Assembly: GCF_001723355.1 (NCBI RefSeq)
Contig: NZ_LPWE01000011.1
Span: forward strand, 186,001-250,000
Origin: Methyloceanibacter stevinii
GTDB lineage: Bacteria; Pseudomonadota; Alphaproteobacteria; Rhizobiales; Methyloligellaceae
Reading direction: 5' to 3'
Length of the DNA stretch: 64,000 bases
This document shows, one piece after another, positions 9,402 to 19,499 of the stretch. Made by a program: the position numbers and the translations under genes. Below the pieces are notes generated by a model. That model was not told the DNA's origin, ran no database searches, and worked only from the letters and a program-made list of their open reading frames with translations. The number at the start of each line of letters is the position of its first letter. Position 1 is the stretch's first letter.

Positions 9402-10136
9402 GTGGTACGGCCTCGGCAATTCCGCGCGCGATTTGAACTGACCTGGCGCCAGCGCCTCTCCAGTGCGGCGCGCGCAGTCACCACGTCTCTTGTCGTCGCG
9501 CTGGCCATCGTGCTGCTCTTTGCGGAACTGCAGCCCGAACTCGGCACGACGCTCAAGGCTCTTGCTGTTTGCGCGGCACTGTCACTCGTCGCCGGAAGGG
9601 TGCGGCTTCCGATCCTTGGTCGCCTTCTCGGGCTGTGGCAGCTCGCTCTGGACATCGACGGAGACTACCTCGTCGAGGTGCGCTCCAATGCGGTCCGGGC
9701 GCGGCGATCATCCGCCGACGCGGAAGCCCGCCTCTACAGTAAGATCGGAACAGCTCGAATCGACACACGCGTCTCGGGTGTGCGCATGCAGCTGATGTCG
9801 CGAAAGGGGCGCAAATGCTCCGAGGCGGTCGTCTGCGCACTTCGGCAGGACAAGACATCGAACCGGCCCGTCCTATTCTACGTGTTTGACAGCCTTGTTT
9901 TGGACACCACGGCTGTTTGCCGGAGACATCTCGGTACGGCATGCCTGACCATCCCACCAGGGCACCGGCCTGCGGTGCTCGAAGGCACCTATTGGACGGA
10001 CCGGGATTGGGAAGAGGGGCGGAACACGGCAGGCCGAATCCGGTTTCATCGAGTGTCGGTCGGCACCGGATCCTCCAGGCCGCGCGTGCCCATTCTGAGC
10101 CACGGACGCTCACGGTCTCCGCAAGAGGGTGAATAG
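9402..10136 (+). CDS. Two-TM beta-rich protein, Cap15-like
   Basis: A 244-residue protein starting at GTG 9402, preceded by GGAGGAG. Two hydrophobic helices (about residues 26-43 and 50-66) are followed by a beta-rich domain that opens with LWQLALDIDGDY and closes with GTYWTDR and AGRIRFHRV. Two TM helices plus a small barrel ending in a G-x-Y-x-T-x-R / G-x-I motif is the plan of the Cap15/2TM-beta effector family of CBASS anti-phage systems. No cGAS/DncV-like nucleotidyltransferase or other CBASS gene is nearby, so immune function is not supported. It follows the MetB-like gene by 21 bp. The family call rests on motif memory only. Confidence 0.5.
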   Translation: MVRPRQFRARFELTWRQRLSSAARAVTTSLVVALAIVLLFAELQPELGTTLKALAVCAALSLVAGRVRLPILGRLLGLWQLALDIDGDYLVEVRSNAVRARRSSADAEARLYSKIGTARIDTRVSGVRMQLMSRKGRKCSEAVVCALRQDKTSNRPVLFYVFDSLVLDTTAVCRRHLGTACLTIPPGHRPAVLEGTYWTDRDWEEGRNTAGRIRFHRVSVGTGSSRPRVPILSHGRSRSPQEGE

Positions 10137-10357
10137 GCTTTGGCTTGGTGATATGGAGCAGGCCGATGTATGAGAGTGCGCCTCAGGTCGGGGTCAGGTA
10201 GAAGTGCGCGACATGGGCAATAAGGGTTCGCACGCCGGTGCGGCTAGACAGGACGCGGTGGCTAAGTGCCCATCGTCAGCGGAGTCACTCTTAGCGATCG
10301 CGCGGGACATTGCGCGCGACGGATTTTCATTTCGCACGACGAAGCAAATGCGCTCCG

Positions 10358-10822
10358 TCATGACGTCGCGAGGGCTGGGCGGATGGCCGGCGCGTGCCGC
10401 CAAATTCTGGCTGCGACGATCTCGCGTACGACCAGCGCAAAAAGGATCGCCAAAAACGAGAGATCTAGGACGGCAGCCTGCAGGTTGCCGACAATGGCCG
10501 ATGTCGCCAGGGCGATCCGGCCCACCAACCATGCTGTAACCAAAACGACGAGCGGCGTACCTCTCACTGGCGTGCGCCCTGTCCAGTTCGGTATAGCAGT
10601 CAACACGAAGCCACCTAGGGCTGCGGCGGCAGCGCCGAACAACATCTCATGCGCATGCCAGCGGGTCGGCGCGAACGATGTCGTCAGTGTTGCGTCTCCG
10701 CGAAGGATCGAGAGCCAGATCGCAACGGCAATCGCTGCCCCGAGACCTGCACCGAAGAAAAGCGGCCTGAATCCCTGACTGAAAATTGTGTCAAACACTC
10801 CACGGTGTTGGGCACCGTTCAT
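10358..10822 (-). pseudogene. NnrS family protein, C-terminally truncated
   Basis: The N-terminal 154 residues of an NnrS-like haem-copper membrane protein (GFRPLFFGAGLGAAIAVAIW, WHAHEMLFGAAAAALGGF and TAIPNWTG are all characteristic). Full NnrS has about 400 residues and 12 helices; here the family match ends at REIVAARIW near residue 148 and no continuation is seen in the other frames down to 10140. NnrS protects against nitrosative stress. The ATG at 10822 overlaps the stop of the DUF488 gene, so it was the last gene of a ctaD-DUF488-nnrS operon. Most likely a deletion remnant. Confidence 0.75.
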
Positions 10823-11285
10823 CACGGAGCTCTCGTCAAAGCACGAGTACGCATAAGCAGTAGACCGGCAGGGAACGCGTGATGCTTCGGAACCAGCTTA
10901 CGGCGGGATCGGAGATACCGTTCGAGCGCCACAGCCCGATTGTGATCGACATCCCTTGCACCGAAGACCAGAGTCACCGGCCCGTTGAGGCATTCGGCCA
11001 CAAGTTCTTTCACCGCTTCCGGATGCGCATCAAGTTCGCGATGATAGCGCGCACAGAATGCATCCCAGCGTGCGGCATCGTGGCCAAACCATTTTCTCAG
11101 CGCCGCGCTGGGGGCCAGTTCCTTCGCCCAGCGATGTAGGTGGAGTTGCTCCTTAGTGAGGCCGTGCGGCCAGACCCAGTCAACGAGGATCCGCTGTCCA
11201 TCGCTGTCCGCCGGCGTTCGTAGGCCCGCTTGACCTTGATCGTGAAGGCCCGTGCTGCGCCCAATGCGCTCGCCTTTTGATCCAT
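10822..11285 (-). pseudogene. DUF488 family protein, frameshifted
   Basis: A DUF488 protein read in two frames. The N terminus (from ATG 11285: MDQKASALG, then FTIKVKRAYE) ends at about 11216, where the sequence continues one frame over as DSDGQRILVDWVWPHGL, then WAKELAPS and LRKWFGHD, the strongest DUF488 motifs. Adding one base near 11216 joins the two perfectly as RAYEPPADSDGQR. The start lies 2 bp after the ctaD stop and the end overlaps nnrS. Function of the family is unknown; members often sit near globin or nitrite/NO genes. Either a real single-base lesion or a sequencing error. Confidence 0.75.
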
Positions 11286-11287
11286 TG

Positions 11288-12904
<1,617 letters not shown>

Positions 12905-13009
12905 TCACACTTCATACTATCTATCGTTCGGAGGGAGATTGCGGGTGGACGCATTGGCCCGCAACCTCCCCTTCCAACGCTCCCACAAGACGCTGCGGGA
13001 GAGCGCTGT

Positions 13010-13414
13010 TTACGGATGCCCTCGACGTTCATTAGGATTCGTTCGTAGTTCCTGTTCTATCGCCTCGTGGTCAGCATGGTCGCCCAGACCCGGGTTAGGC
13101 GAAAAAAACGGCTCGAGCTTATTGGGAACGCCGTCGAAGGCGGCGGCGTCGACGGGCGGCTCGCGCTTCACGGCGATGTTCGGCCACAGTTCCGCGTACT
13201 TCGCGTTCAGATCGAGCCAGCTTTCGAGATTCGCGCCCGTGTCGGGGAAGATGGCTTCGGCAGGACACTCTGGCTCGCAGACTCCACAATCGATGCATTC
13301 GTCAGGATGAATGACGAGCATGTTTTCGCCTTCGTAGAAGCAATCGACCGGGCACACCTCCACGCAGTCCATGTATTTACACCTGATGCAGTTGTCCGTG
13401 ACGACATAGGTCAT
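13010..13414 (-). CDS. fdxA: FdxA-type 7Fe/8Fe ferredoxin
   Basis: A 134-residue low-potential ferredoxin. Cysteines C9, C12, C17, C21 and C25 in the first half and C40, C43, C46 and C50 in the second supply one [3Fe-4S] and one [4Fe-4S] cluster, as in FdxA; the opening [14 protein letters not shown] is diagnostic. The C-terminal extension of about 80 residues is usual in alphaproteobacteria. It overlaps the globin gene by 4 bp, so it is probably the electron donor for the globin or a related NO-detoxifying reaction (inference). Confidence 0.93.
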   Translation of the reverse strand: MTYVVTDNCIRCKYMDCVEVCPVDCFYEGENMLVIHPDECIDCGVCEPECPAEAIFPDTGANLESWLDLNAKYAELWPNIAVKREPPVDAAAFDGVPNKLEPFFSPNPGLGDHADHEAIEQELRTNPNERRGHP

Positions 13415-13836
13415 GGCATACTCCGCGGCAGAGATCCGCCACGCTCCTGAGCGAGCGCTCCTCTCAGCCTCTCGGCGATACGCGTCGCCTTCATGCTGAA
13501 CGCTGCGGCCAACGGCTCGTCGAACAGCTCACTGCAGGTCTCATCGAAGAGCGCGATCCAACGCGTTAGCAACCTCCGATCCATGCCGTCGAAGCGCAGA
13601 TGCGCCCCGACGAGCGTCTCGTACTTGTCGCCTTGGGGCGAAATCGCGGCAGCCCAGAAGGCGCGCATTCTGGCCAGGTGGCCGGCCCAATCGCCGACGA
13701 TCGCACTGTCGATGACGTATTCGAGTTGAGGGTCTCTGCGCACCTTCGCGTAGAACCCGTCCACGAGGCGGGCAACCTCCTCCGCTGTTACGCGGGGTTT
13801 CCGAGCGTCGCCGCCAATGCCTCCGGCCTTATCCAT
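13411..13836 (-). CDS. Group III truncated haemoglobin
   Basis: A 141-residue globin of the trHb3 class: [17 protein letters not shown], then [14 protein letters not shown] and [14 protein letters not shown], where the histidine of AHLRF is the likely proximal haem ligand. Truncated haemoglobins bind O2 and NO. It is the first gene of a globin-fdxA pair, divergent from nsrR with NsrR-type operators in the 104-bp gap, which points to NO-inducible expression and an NO dioxygenase or NO-scavenging role. Confidence 0.88.
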   Translation of the reverse strand: MDKAGGIGGDARKPRVTAEEVARLVDGFYAKVRRDPQLEYVIDSAIVGDWAGHLARMRAFWAAAISPQGDKYETLVGAHLRFDGMDRRLLTRWIALFDETCSELFDEPLAAAFSMKATRIAERLRGALAQERGGSLPRSMP

Positions 13837-13854
13837 TTGACCCAGATCCGTTCA

Positions 13855-13877
13855 AAGATGTATTTTGTATGCATGTT
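13855..13877. promoter_or_regulatory. NsrR-type operator (strong site)
   Basis: A 23-bp dyad, AAGATGTATTT-T-GTATGCATGTT, that fits the NsrR consensus AAGATGYATTT-N-AAATRCATCTT at most positions. It lies 18 bp upstream of the globin start, placed to block transcription of globin-fdxA. The match was made by eye to the known proteobacterial consensus. Confidence 0.7.
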
Positions 13878-13894
13878 ACTCGAGCGATGCTGAA

Positions 13895-13917
13895 AAGCAA
13901 TACGTTAAATGCATCTT
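13895..13917. promoter_or_regulatory. NsrR-type operator (half-conserved site)
   Basis: The right arm AAATGCATCTT (13907-13917) is a perfect NsrR half site; the left arm (13895-13905) keeps little more than AAG. It lies 23 bp upstream of the nsrR start, consistent with autoregulation. Confidence 0.55.
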
Positions 13918-13940
13918 TATGGACTGGATAAGGAGACCAC

Positions 13941-14396
13941 ATGCGCCTGACCGTCTACACGGACTATGCGTTACGGCTCTTGATGTACTTGGCGCTCAAG
14001 GGCGATGGCTTGACGACCATCGAAGAGGTTGCCGACAGCTATGGCGTGTCGAAGAACCACCTTATGAAAGTCACCCATCAGCTGGGCGTCGGCGGTTACA
14101 TCGAAACGGTCCGCGGGCGTCATGGGGGTTTGCGGCTCGCAAAGGCCAGCACAGAAATCGGACTTGGCGACGTCGTTCGCTACACCGAGCCCGACTTTGC
14201 GATCGTCATGTGCCTCGAGCCTGTCGACGCGGGTTGTGCGATTTCGCCAGGCTGCGTCCTGCGGCGGGCTTTGGAACGCGCGCGGAGGGCGTTCCTAGAT
14301 GTTTTGGATGAGTACACCCTGAGCGACCTTGTGAAACCAGCATCGGCGCTCCGAGCGATGCTGGCTATCCCACTTGACGCGGATATTGGCGGCTAG
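13941..14396 (+). CDS. nsrR: Rrf2 family NO-sensing repressor NsrR
   Basis: A 151-residue Rrf2 regulator starting MRLTVYTDYALRLLMYLA, with the recognition helix near residues 37-50 and cysteines C91, C99 and C105 for the NO-labile Fe-S cluster, exactly the NsrR arrangement. It is divergent from the globin-fdxA genes with two NsrR-like operators between. It probably represses the globin, fdxA and perhaps the ctaD-DUF488-nnrS group and is released by NO. Confidence 0.9.
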   Translation: MRLTVYTDYALRLLMYLALKGDGLTTIEEVADSYGVSKNHLMKVTHQLGVGGYIETVRGRHGGLRLAKASTEIGLGDVVRYTEPDFAIVMCLEPVDAGCAISPGCVLRRALERARRAFLDVLDEYTLSDLVKPASALRAMLAIPLDADIGG

Positions 14397-14399
14397 CGG

Positions 14400-15640
14400 A
14401 GTTGAACAGTTAGCCCACGAAACGGCAGACGAACACGATTTTTGATGGTTTGCAGTGACCAATCTCCTCTCGATTTGAGAGGACCAGCCTGCTCTACGCG
14501 TCCCGTGACGTCTTGTTCCGACGCAACCAGAACTCAGCAAAATTCTGGCCACGTCGGCTTGGTGCCATGTGTGGACGGCTCCCTGTAGCGCGTGCCGCTG
14601 AGCATCAGCGCCCAGGCAATGCGGGCGATCTTGTTGGCCAAGGCAATCGCGGCAACCTTGACTGGCCGGCGCGCCATCAGTTCGGCGAGCCAGACCCGCC
14701 GCGTGTAGCCGATCTGCTTGGCCCGTCGGATCACCGATAAAGCCCCGACCACGAGCAACGAGCGCAGATAGCGGTTGCCTGCCTTGGAGATGCTTCCCAG
14801 CCGCTCCTTGCCGCCCGTGGAGTTTTGTCTGGGCACAAGCCCAATCCATGCCGGGACATCGCGTGCCGAGCCGAAGGCATGGGGATCGGGGATGCTGGCA
14901 ACCAGGGCCGTCGCGATCAGCGGCCCAACGCCGGGGATGGTCTCCAGGCGACGGCTCAGTTCATTCGAGCGGTGCCAGGCGAGGATGCGCCTGTCAGCCT
15001 CCAGGATCTGCCGTTTGACCAGCAAGAGCTGGGCCCGCAACGCTTGAAGGCATTCCCGCGCCACAGGAGGCACCCGCTCGTCGGACCCGTCATCGATGAG
15101 CCGAAGGAGCCTCTCCACGCCGTTGCGGCCGACACCGGCGACAATGCCAAACTCGGCCATGTGAGCTCGGATCGCATTGATCAGGGTCGTATGCTGACGC
15201 ACGAACAGCTGCCGGGTGCGATGCAGCATCAGCACCGCCTGCTGCTCTTCCGTCTTGACGGCAACAAGGCGCATCGTCGGCCGCGTCACCGCCTCGCAGA
15301 TCGCCTCCGCGTGCACCGCATCGTTCTTGTTCCGCTTGACGTAGGGCTTCACATATCTGGCTGGCATCAGCCGGGCGCGTGCCCGAGCTTCGCAATCTCT
15401 CGCGCCCAGTGATGCGCGGTGGCGCAAGCCTCCAACCTACAACGCATGCTGCTTGCTTCTCGAAGAACGGCACAACTTGGCTTCGTCTCAGCTGCCGGCG
15501 CACGACAACCTGGCCCGATGCATCAATGCCATGGACCTGAAAGACGTTCTTCGCGAGATCAACTCCGATCGTGGTAATTTCGCTCATGGGCGGCTCCCTC
15601 TTGGCGGTTCCTCAACAAACACCGCAATTTGGCACCTAGA
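14400..15640 (-). mobile_element. IS110 family element (IS1111-like), inactive as read
   Basis: A DEDD-type transposase gene with short flanks. Boundaries are approximate: nsrR ends at 14396 and a truncated dioxygenase frame is readable from about 15640. IS110 elements lack classic terminal inverted repeats and make no target duplication, so the ends cannot be fixed by eye. The noncoding end downstream of the transposase (14397-14533) holds a perfect 6-bp hairpin, CCTCTC/GAGAGG at 14466-14482, in the place where IS1111-type elements encode their guide RNA. Confidence 0.7.
14534..15587 (-). pseudogene. IS110 family transposase, two frameshifts
   Basis: The N terminus (from ATG 15587: MSEITTIGVDLAKNVFQVHG, a RuvC-like DEDD start) is in one frame, a short central part (GLEACATAHHWA) is in a second, and the rest (RLMPARYVKPYVKRNKNDA through the Transposase_20 domain IPGVGPLIATALVASI and a C-terminal KVAAIALANKIARI) is in a third. 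One missing base near 15435 and one near 15374 would restore a full protein of about 350 residues. The conserved blocks are otherwise intact, so decay is recent or the indels are sequencing errors. Confidence 0.85.
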
Positions 15641-16275
15641 TGCCGGTGGCGGGAGCCGATCTTGGGATCAATCTGTACATGGCGGGTGGCGGCCGCTATC
15701 GCCGCAGGCGGTTCGGCGTCCTCGCCGCTGGCGATGTCGTCACCCGCAAAGCGCACCAGCCGCATGTTCAGAGCCGCGACTACAACCAGCTGAACGGTGG
15801 CATCGAGCGTTGGCTCATGCCGGTCGACGATGCGGTGACCGCTAATGTAGTCGCGCAAGGCCTGCTTCGCTGTTGCACGGCGGTATTCGATAGGGCGTCG
15901 CCTGCGGACGCCGCCGCATCGTTCTGGCATATCGAGATGCACCAGTTCCGGATCGAGGCGACGTCGAAAGAGTTGGGCGCGCGGACGCCCGAAGGCGCAC
16001 ACCGCGACGGCGTCGATTGGGTCTGTGTGATGCTGATCGATCGAACCAACGTGACGAGTAGAATCATGCAAATCTTCGATCCCGAGGGCCGGCCGCTTGG
16101 AGAGTTCACGGTCACCGATCCGCTCGACACCGTGTTTCTTAACGATCGCCGAGTCTTTTACAGCGTGGCTCCGATAGCGCCGCTCGACCAAGCGGGCAAG
16201 GCATGCCGCGATGTCTTGGTCCTGACCCACTGCCGGGAAAGAGACTGTGTGGGTGAGGGGCCGCAATCGGGCTGA
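15640..16275 (+). pseudogene. 2-oxoglutarate/Fe(II) dioxygenase (isoleucine hydroxylase type), truncated
   Basis: A 211-residue frame resembling the family that hydroxylates free L-isoleucine and related amino acids. RYRRRRFG and the iron-binding H-x-D of HRDGVDWV are present, as is the RDVLVLT end. The family's first 30-50 residues are absent, since the frame begins next to the IS110 element. The second metal histidine, expected in the DRRV-x-H-x-V-x-P motif, reads as tyrosine (DRRVFYSVAPI). Truncation plus loss of the distal histidine suggests a dead gene; the H-to-Y call depends on my recollection of the family motif. Confidence 0.6.
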
Positions 16276-17664
16276 TCACGCAACGCGTTCAATGACTGTC
16301 CGGTAGTTGGCACGAATGGCGGCCTCTTCTGCATGCCGCCCATCGTGGATGATCCACCTGCCTGCGACCATGACGTCCCGTACGGGATTGTGCGTGCCAC
16401 CTAAAATCCACGCGTCGAGCACCGTCTCCGGACCGTGTCCCAGAAGGGTGTTGCAATGAGGGTCGAGCAGAACGAGGTCGGCGAACTCTCCCGGCGCCAA
16501 CGCGACGGCGCCCTGACCCGAAGCGCGTGCGCCGCCGGCAAGAGCGCTGTCGAACAAGATGCGTCCAGAGTGCGCCTTCTGCCCATCAACCGACCGGGCG
16601 ATCACGTTTCGGCGGCGGAGTTCCAGCCTTTTGCCGCATTCGAGAACCCTTAGTTCCTCGGCGATGGAAGTGGAGCACTGGCTGTCTGTGCCGATGCCCC
16701 AGCTGCCATGCGCGTCGTGGTACTCCACAAGTTGGAAGAGGCCATCGCCGAGCATGGCTTCGGTAAGTGGGCAAAGGCCTACGACGGCGCCACTTTTTGC
16801 GGCTTTTGCAAGTTCGGACGCATCGAGGTGGGTCGCGTGTACCAGACACCATTTGTGATTGAGATCGACATTGTCGAGCAGCCATTCCACAGGGCGCGCG
16901 CCCAAGGCATTTTCGACGTCGGCGACCTCCTTGACTGTCTCAGAGACGTGAATGTGGATGTTCGCGTCCGCGTCCATGGTGTTCATGCTCTCCACGGCCG
17001 TCAGCGCTTCGTCCGGTGTGACCGCTCGCAACGAATGTAGGGCGAGGCCGATGCGGAGCCACGGACGACTGCTGCACCTGAGGCGTAGCGTTTGGACGAG
17101 CGTTAGATAGTCATCCACCGAATGGACAAATCGTAACTGCGCGCCTTGCGGCGGAACGCCGATCCCTCCATGCCCGTAGAGCACGGGCAGCAGCGTCAGC
17201 CGCAGACCTATGCGCTCGGCGGTCGCGATCAGACGTTCTGACATTTCGGCGGGGTTTTCATAGAAGCCTCCGCCGGGCTGATGGTGGAGATATTGAAACT
17301 CGCAGAGGGTGGTCGTGCCGAACTGCAGCATTTCCAGATAGACGAGCGCCGCGATCGCTTCGACGTCGTCGGGCGTGAGGCGATCCACCAAGCGGTACAT
17401 CTCCTCGCGCCAGTTCCATAGGTTGTCTTCGGCCCTACCATGCCCGACGAACTCCGTTCGACCGACGAGTGCACGCTGGAAAGCGTGAGAGTGGAGGTTC
17501 TGCAAACCGGGGACGCCGAAGCCGGCCAGCCGGACGGCGTTGTGGTCACCGGTGTATTCGCTTGAAACGCGAACGATAATTCCGTCGCCGCCGACTTCGA
17601 CGTAGCCAGGCGAAAGCCAGCCGTCCGCTTGGTAGAGGTGCTCAATCTCATAGACAGTTGTCAT
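16276..17664 (-). CDS. hutF: Formimidoylglutamate deiminase
   Basis: A 462-residue amidohydrolase that converts N-formimino-L-glutamate to N-formyl-L-glutamate and ammonia in the five-step histidine degradation route. Metal ligands fit the family: H58 and H60 in NLHSHAFQRA, a later histidine in HVHVSE-like IHIHVSE, HATH, and the aspartate of GIGTDSQ. Length is normal for HutF. No other hut gene is visible, so it is either an orphan or supports the neighbouring glutamate/glutamine genes. It converges on the dioxygenase remnant. Confidence 0.9.
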   Translation of the reverse strand: MTTVYEIEHLYQADGWLSPGYVEVGGDGIIVRVSSEYTGDHNAVRLAGFGVPGLQNLHSHAFQRALVGRTEFVGHGRAEDNLWNWREEMYRLVDRLTPDDVEAIAALVYLEMLQFGTTTLCEFQYLHHQPGGGFYENPAEMSERLIATAERIGLRLTLLPVLYGHGGIGVPPQGAQLRFVHSVDDYLTLVQTLRLRCSSRPWLRIGLALHSLRAVTPDEALTAVESMNTMDADANIHIHVSETVKEVADVENALGARPVEWLLDNVDLNHKWCLVHATHLDASELAKAAKSGAVVGLCPLTEAMLGDGLFQLVEYHDAHGSWGIGTDSQCSTSIAEELRVLECGKRLELRRRNVIARSVDGQKAHSGRILFDSALAGGARASGQGAVALAPGEFADLVLLDPHCNTLLGHGPETVLDAWILGGTHNPVRDVMVAGRWIIHDGRHAEEAAIRANYRTVIERVA

Positions 17665-18084
17665 GGGAGTTCAAAGCGTCAGCCTTGCCGCAGGTCGACC
17701 GGACCGAGCGACGGGTGATCAGCCTCCAGGACAAGAGTCTAACGACGCCGTAGTGCCGACAGGACCGTCGGCAAACGCTTGGACACGTGGCAACGGAACG
17801 TTCAGCAATAACATCTGCCTTTGCCAAGCCCTAACACTGAAGGAAGAGCCCGGCAATTCGTCGGGGTGGCAAGAGGTGCTCCTAGGGCGACGCGGGACAC
17901 GGATTTCACGGCTGCAAAGCGGCACAACACTTTCTCAAAATAGCTCGGACGCGCCGCGTCTCAGACCCGGTGCGGCACGTCCAAGGGGCTGCCCCCCAAC
18001 GCGACAAAGTAGTTGACAACAGAAATTAATCAACTGATTAATTAATGGAGGATCATAACACACAACACAACGGGAGAACCCAGG
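17665..18084. other. Intergenic region before the glutamine-synthetase-like gene
   Basis: A 420-bp divergent region between hutF and the ligase gene. Only the promoter and palindrome near its right end were recognised; the left 340 bp hold no convincing gene. Confidence 0.6.
18013..18042 (+). promoter_or_regulatory. Promoter with overlapping 18-bp palindromic operator
   Basis: TTGACA at 18013-18018 and ATTAAT at 18037-18042 form a sigma-70-like promoter with an 18-bp spacer. The perfect palindrome ATTAATCA-AC-TGATTAAT (18025-18042) covers the spacer and -10 box, so a bound repressor would block RNA polymerase. A near copy lies before the permease at 21621. The TetR protein at 19500 is the most likely ligand (inference). 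Confidence 0.65.
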
Positions 18085-19452
18085 GTGAACGAGATGACGT
18101 CACAGAGTGATCACCAGGCGCTCAAAAGAGAGCTTCAGGAAAAAGGCGTGAAGTACCTGCTTCCCAGCTATGTGGATATGCATGGCGCGTCGAAGACCAA
18201 GGCGGTCCCCATTTCTCATCTGGAGCGGATGATGTCGGGTTCCGAGCTTTGCACCGGCGCGGCGCTCGACGGCGTACCGCAAATCATCAGTGACGAGGAG
18301 GTCGCCGCGTATCCGGATCCGAACTCCTGCATTGTGCAACCGTGGCAGCCCGATGTGGCGTGGTTCGCCAGCGACCTTTGGTGCGAGGGGCAGCCCTTTG
18401 AGCCCTGCAGCCGCAACATTCTCAAGCGCGTGATCGCCGAAGCGAAATCCATGGGCTACACGATCAACCTCGGAATGGAGGCGGAGTTCTTCGTGTTCCG
18501 TAAGAACGACGAAGGTGACGTGCTCCCGGTTAGCCAGCGCCACAATCTGCAAAAGCCAGCCTACGATGTTCCGCGCCTTCTCGAGAACATGGGCTGGTTG
18601 TCTGAACTCGTCGACTCGATGAACGCGCTCGGTTGGGACGTTTACTCCTTCGACCATGAGGATGGCATCGGCCAGTTCGAGATCGATTTCGCCTATGCCG
18701 ATGTACTCACCATGGCCGACCGCTTCGTATTCTTCCGGCGCATGGCCGATGCGATCGCGCGGAAGCATGGTGGTTTCGCGACCTTCATGCCAAAGCCGTT
18801 CGGTAGCTACGCGGGCAGCGGGGCGCATTTCAACATGTCGATCGCAGACGCTGCGACGGGGAAGAATCTTTGCGTTCCCGATGGCGCCGATCCGCGTGGG
18901 TGCGACCTGTCGGAAATCGGCTACCACTACGTCGCCGGCCTGTTGCGCCATCTTCCTGCGATCAGCGCGGTGACCGCGCCGACCGTCAACAGCTACAAGC
19001 GCCTCATCCTGAAGGGTAGCAATTCGGGCTTCACCTGGGCGCCGGTTTTCCAGTGCTACGGCGACAACAACCGCACCAACACGGTCAGAATTCCCGGCGG
19101 CGGCGGACGCGTGGAGCTCAGGCTGGTGGATCCCATGTGTAACCCCTATCTGGGAGCCGCGTTGACGATCGCCGCGGGCCTGGAAGGAATTCGCGAAGGA
19201 CTCGATCCCGGAGCGCCGCACATGGAAAACATGTACGAAAAGGCGCCCGAGGAACTGGAGCAACTGGGCGTAAAGACGCTTCCCCGCACGCTGGAAGAAG
19301 CCTTGGACGCTTTCGAAACGGATCCATTGGGCCGCAACGTGTTCGGAGAAAAGATGTTCGATGCTTGGCTCGACTTCAAACGGGAGGAGTGGCTGAGCTA
19401 TCTGAACCACGTGTCGGACTGGGAGATCCGGCGGTACATGGAGTTCTATTGA
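18085..19452 (+). CDS. Glutamine synthetase-like ligase (GlnT/GmaS family)
   Basis: A 455-residue member of the glutamine synthetase fold: glutamate-binding GMEAEFFVF, ATP/metal segment GSGAHFNMS, and the NRTNTVRIPGG and ELRLVDPMCNPYL motifs. The length and opening (VDMHGASKTKAVP) fit the GlnT group, which contains gamma-glutamylmethylamide synthetase, rather than GlnA (about 470 residues with a Tyr adenylylation loop). It joins glutamate to ammonia or an amine using ATP. Start GTG 18085 has GGGAG upstream; ATG 18094 is an alternative. Grouped with a permease and glutaminase under a shared operator, it probably handles an amine or gamma-glutamyl amide. Confidence 0.8.
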   Translation: MNEMTSQSDHQALKRELQEKGVKYLLPSYVDMHGASKTKAVPISHLERMMSGSELCTGAALDGVPQIISDEEVAAYPDPNSCIVQPWQPDVAWFASDLWCEGQPFEPCSRNILKRVIAEAKSMGYTINLGMEAEFFVFRKNDEGDVLPVSQRHNLQKPAYDVPRLLENMGWLSELVDSMNALGWDVYSFDHEDGIGQFEIDFAYADVLTMADRFVFFRRMADAIARKHGGFATFMPKPFGSYAGSGAHFNMSIADAATGKNLCVPDGADPRGCDLSEIGYHYVAGLLRHLPAISAVTAPTVNSYKRLILKGSNSGFTWAPVFQCYGDNNRTNTVRIPGGGGRVELRLVDPMCNPYLGAALTIAAGLEGIREGLDPGAPHMENMYEKAPEELEQLGVKTLPRTLEEALDAFETDPLGRNVFGEKMFDAWLDFKREEWLSYLNHVSDWEIRRYMEFY

Positions 19453-19462
19453 TCCTGTTCCA

Positions 19463-19485
19463 GGAGAGAGCCCGGTAAGCTCTCC
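19463..19485. terminator. Stem-loop between convergent genes
   Basis: GGAGAG (19463-19468) pairs with CTCTCC (19480-19485) around an 11-base loop, 11 bp after the ligase stop and 15 bp before the convergent TetR stop. There is no T tract, so termination is only suggested by position. Confidence 0.35.
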
Positions 19486-19499
19486 GCTACGAACACGAC

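Noticed and set aside
8367-9419. A 350-codon frame antisense to the MetB-like gene
   Set aside because: Composition is typical of antisense high-GC shadow frames, with no motif.
9402-10136. A complete CBASS defence system
   Set aside because: No CD-NTase, Cap2/Cap3 or other partner occurs near the Cap15-like gene.
18100-19410. A 436-codon frame antisense to the glutamine-synthetase-like gene
   Set aside because: Shadow frame; the sense strand has all catalytic motifs.
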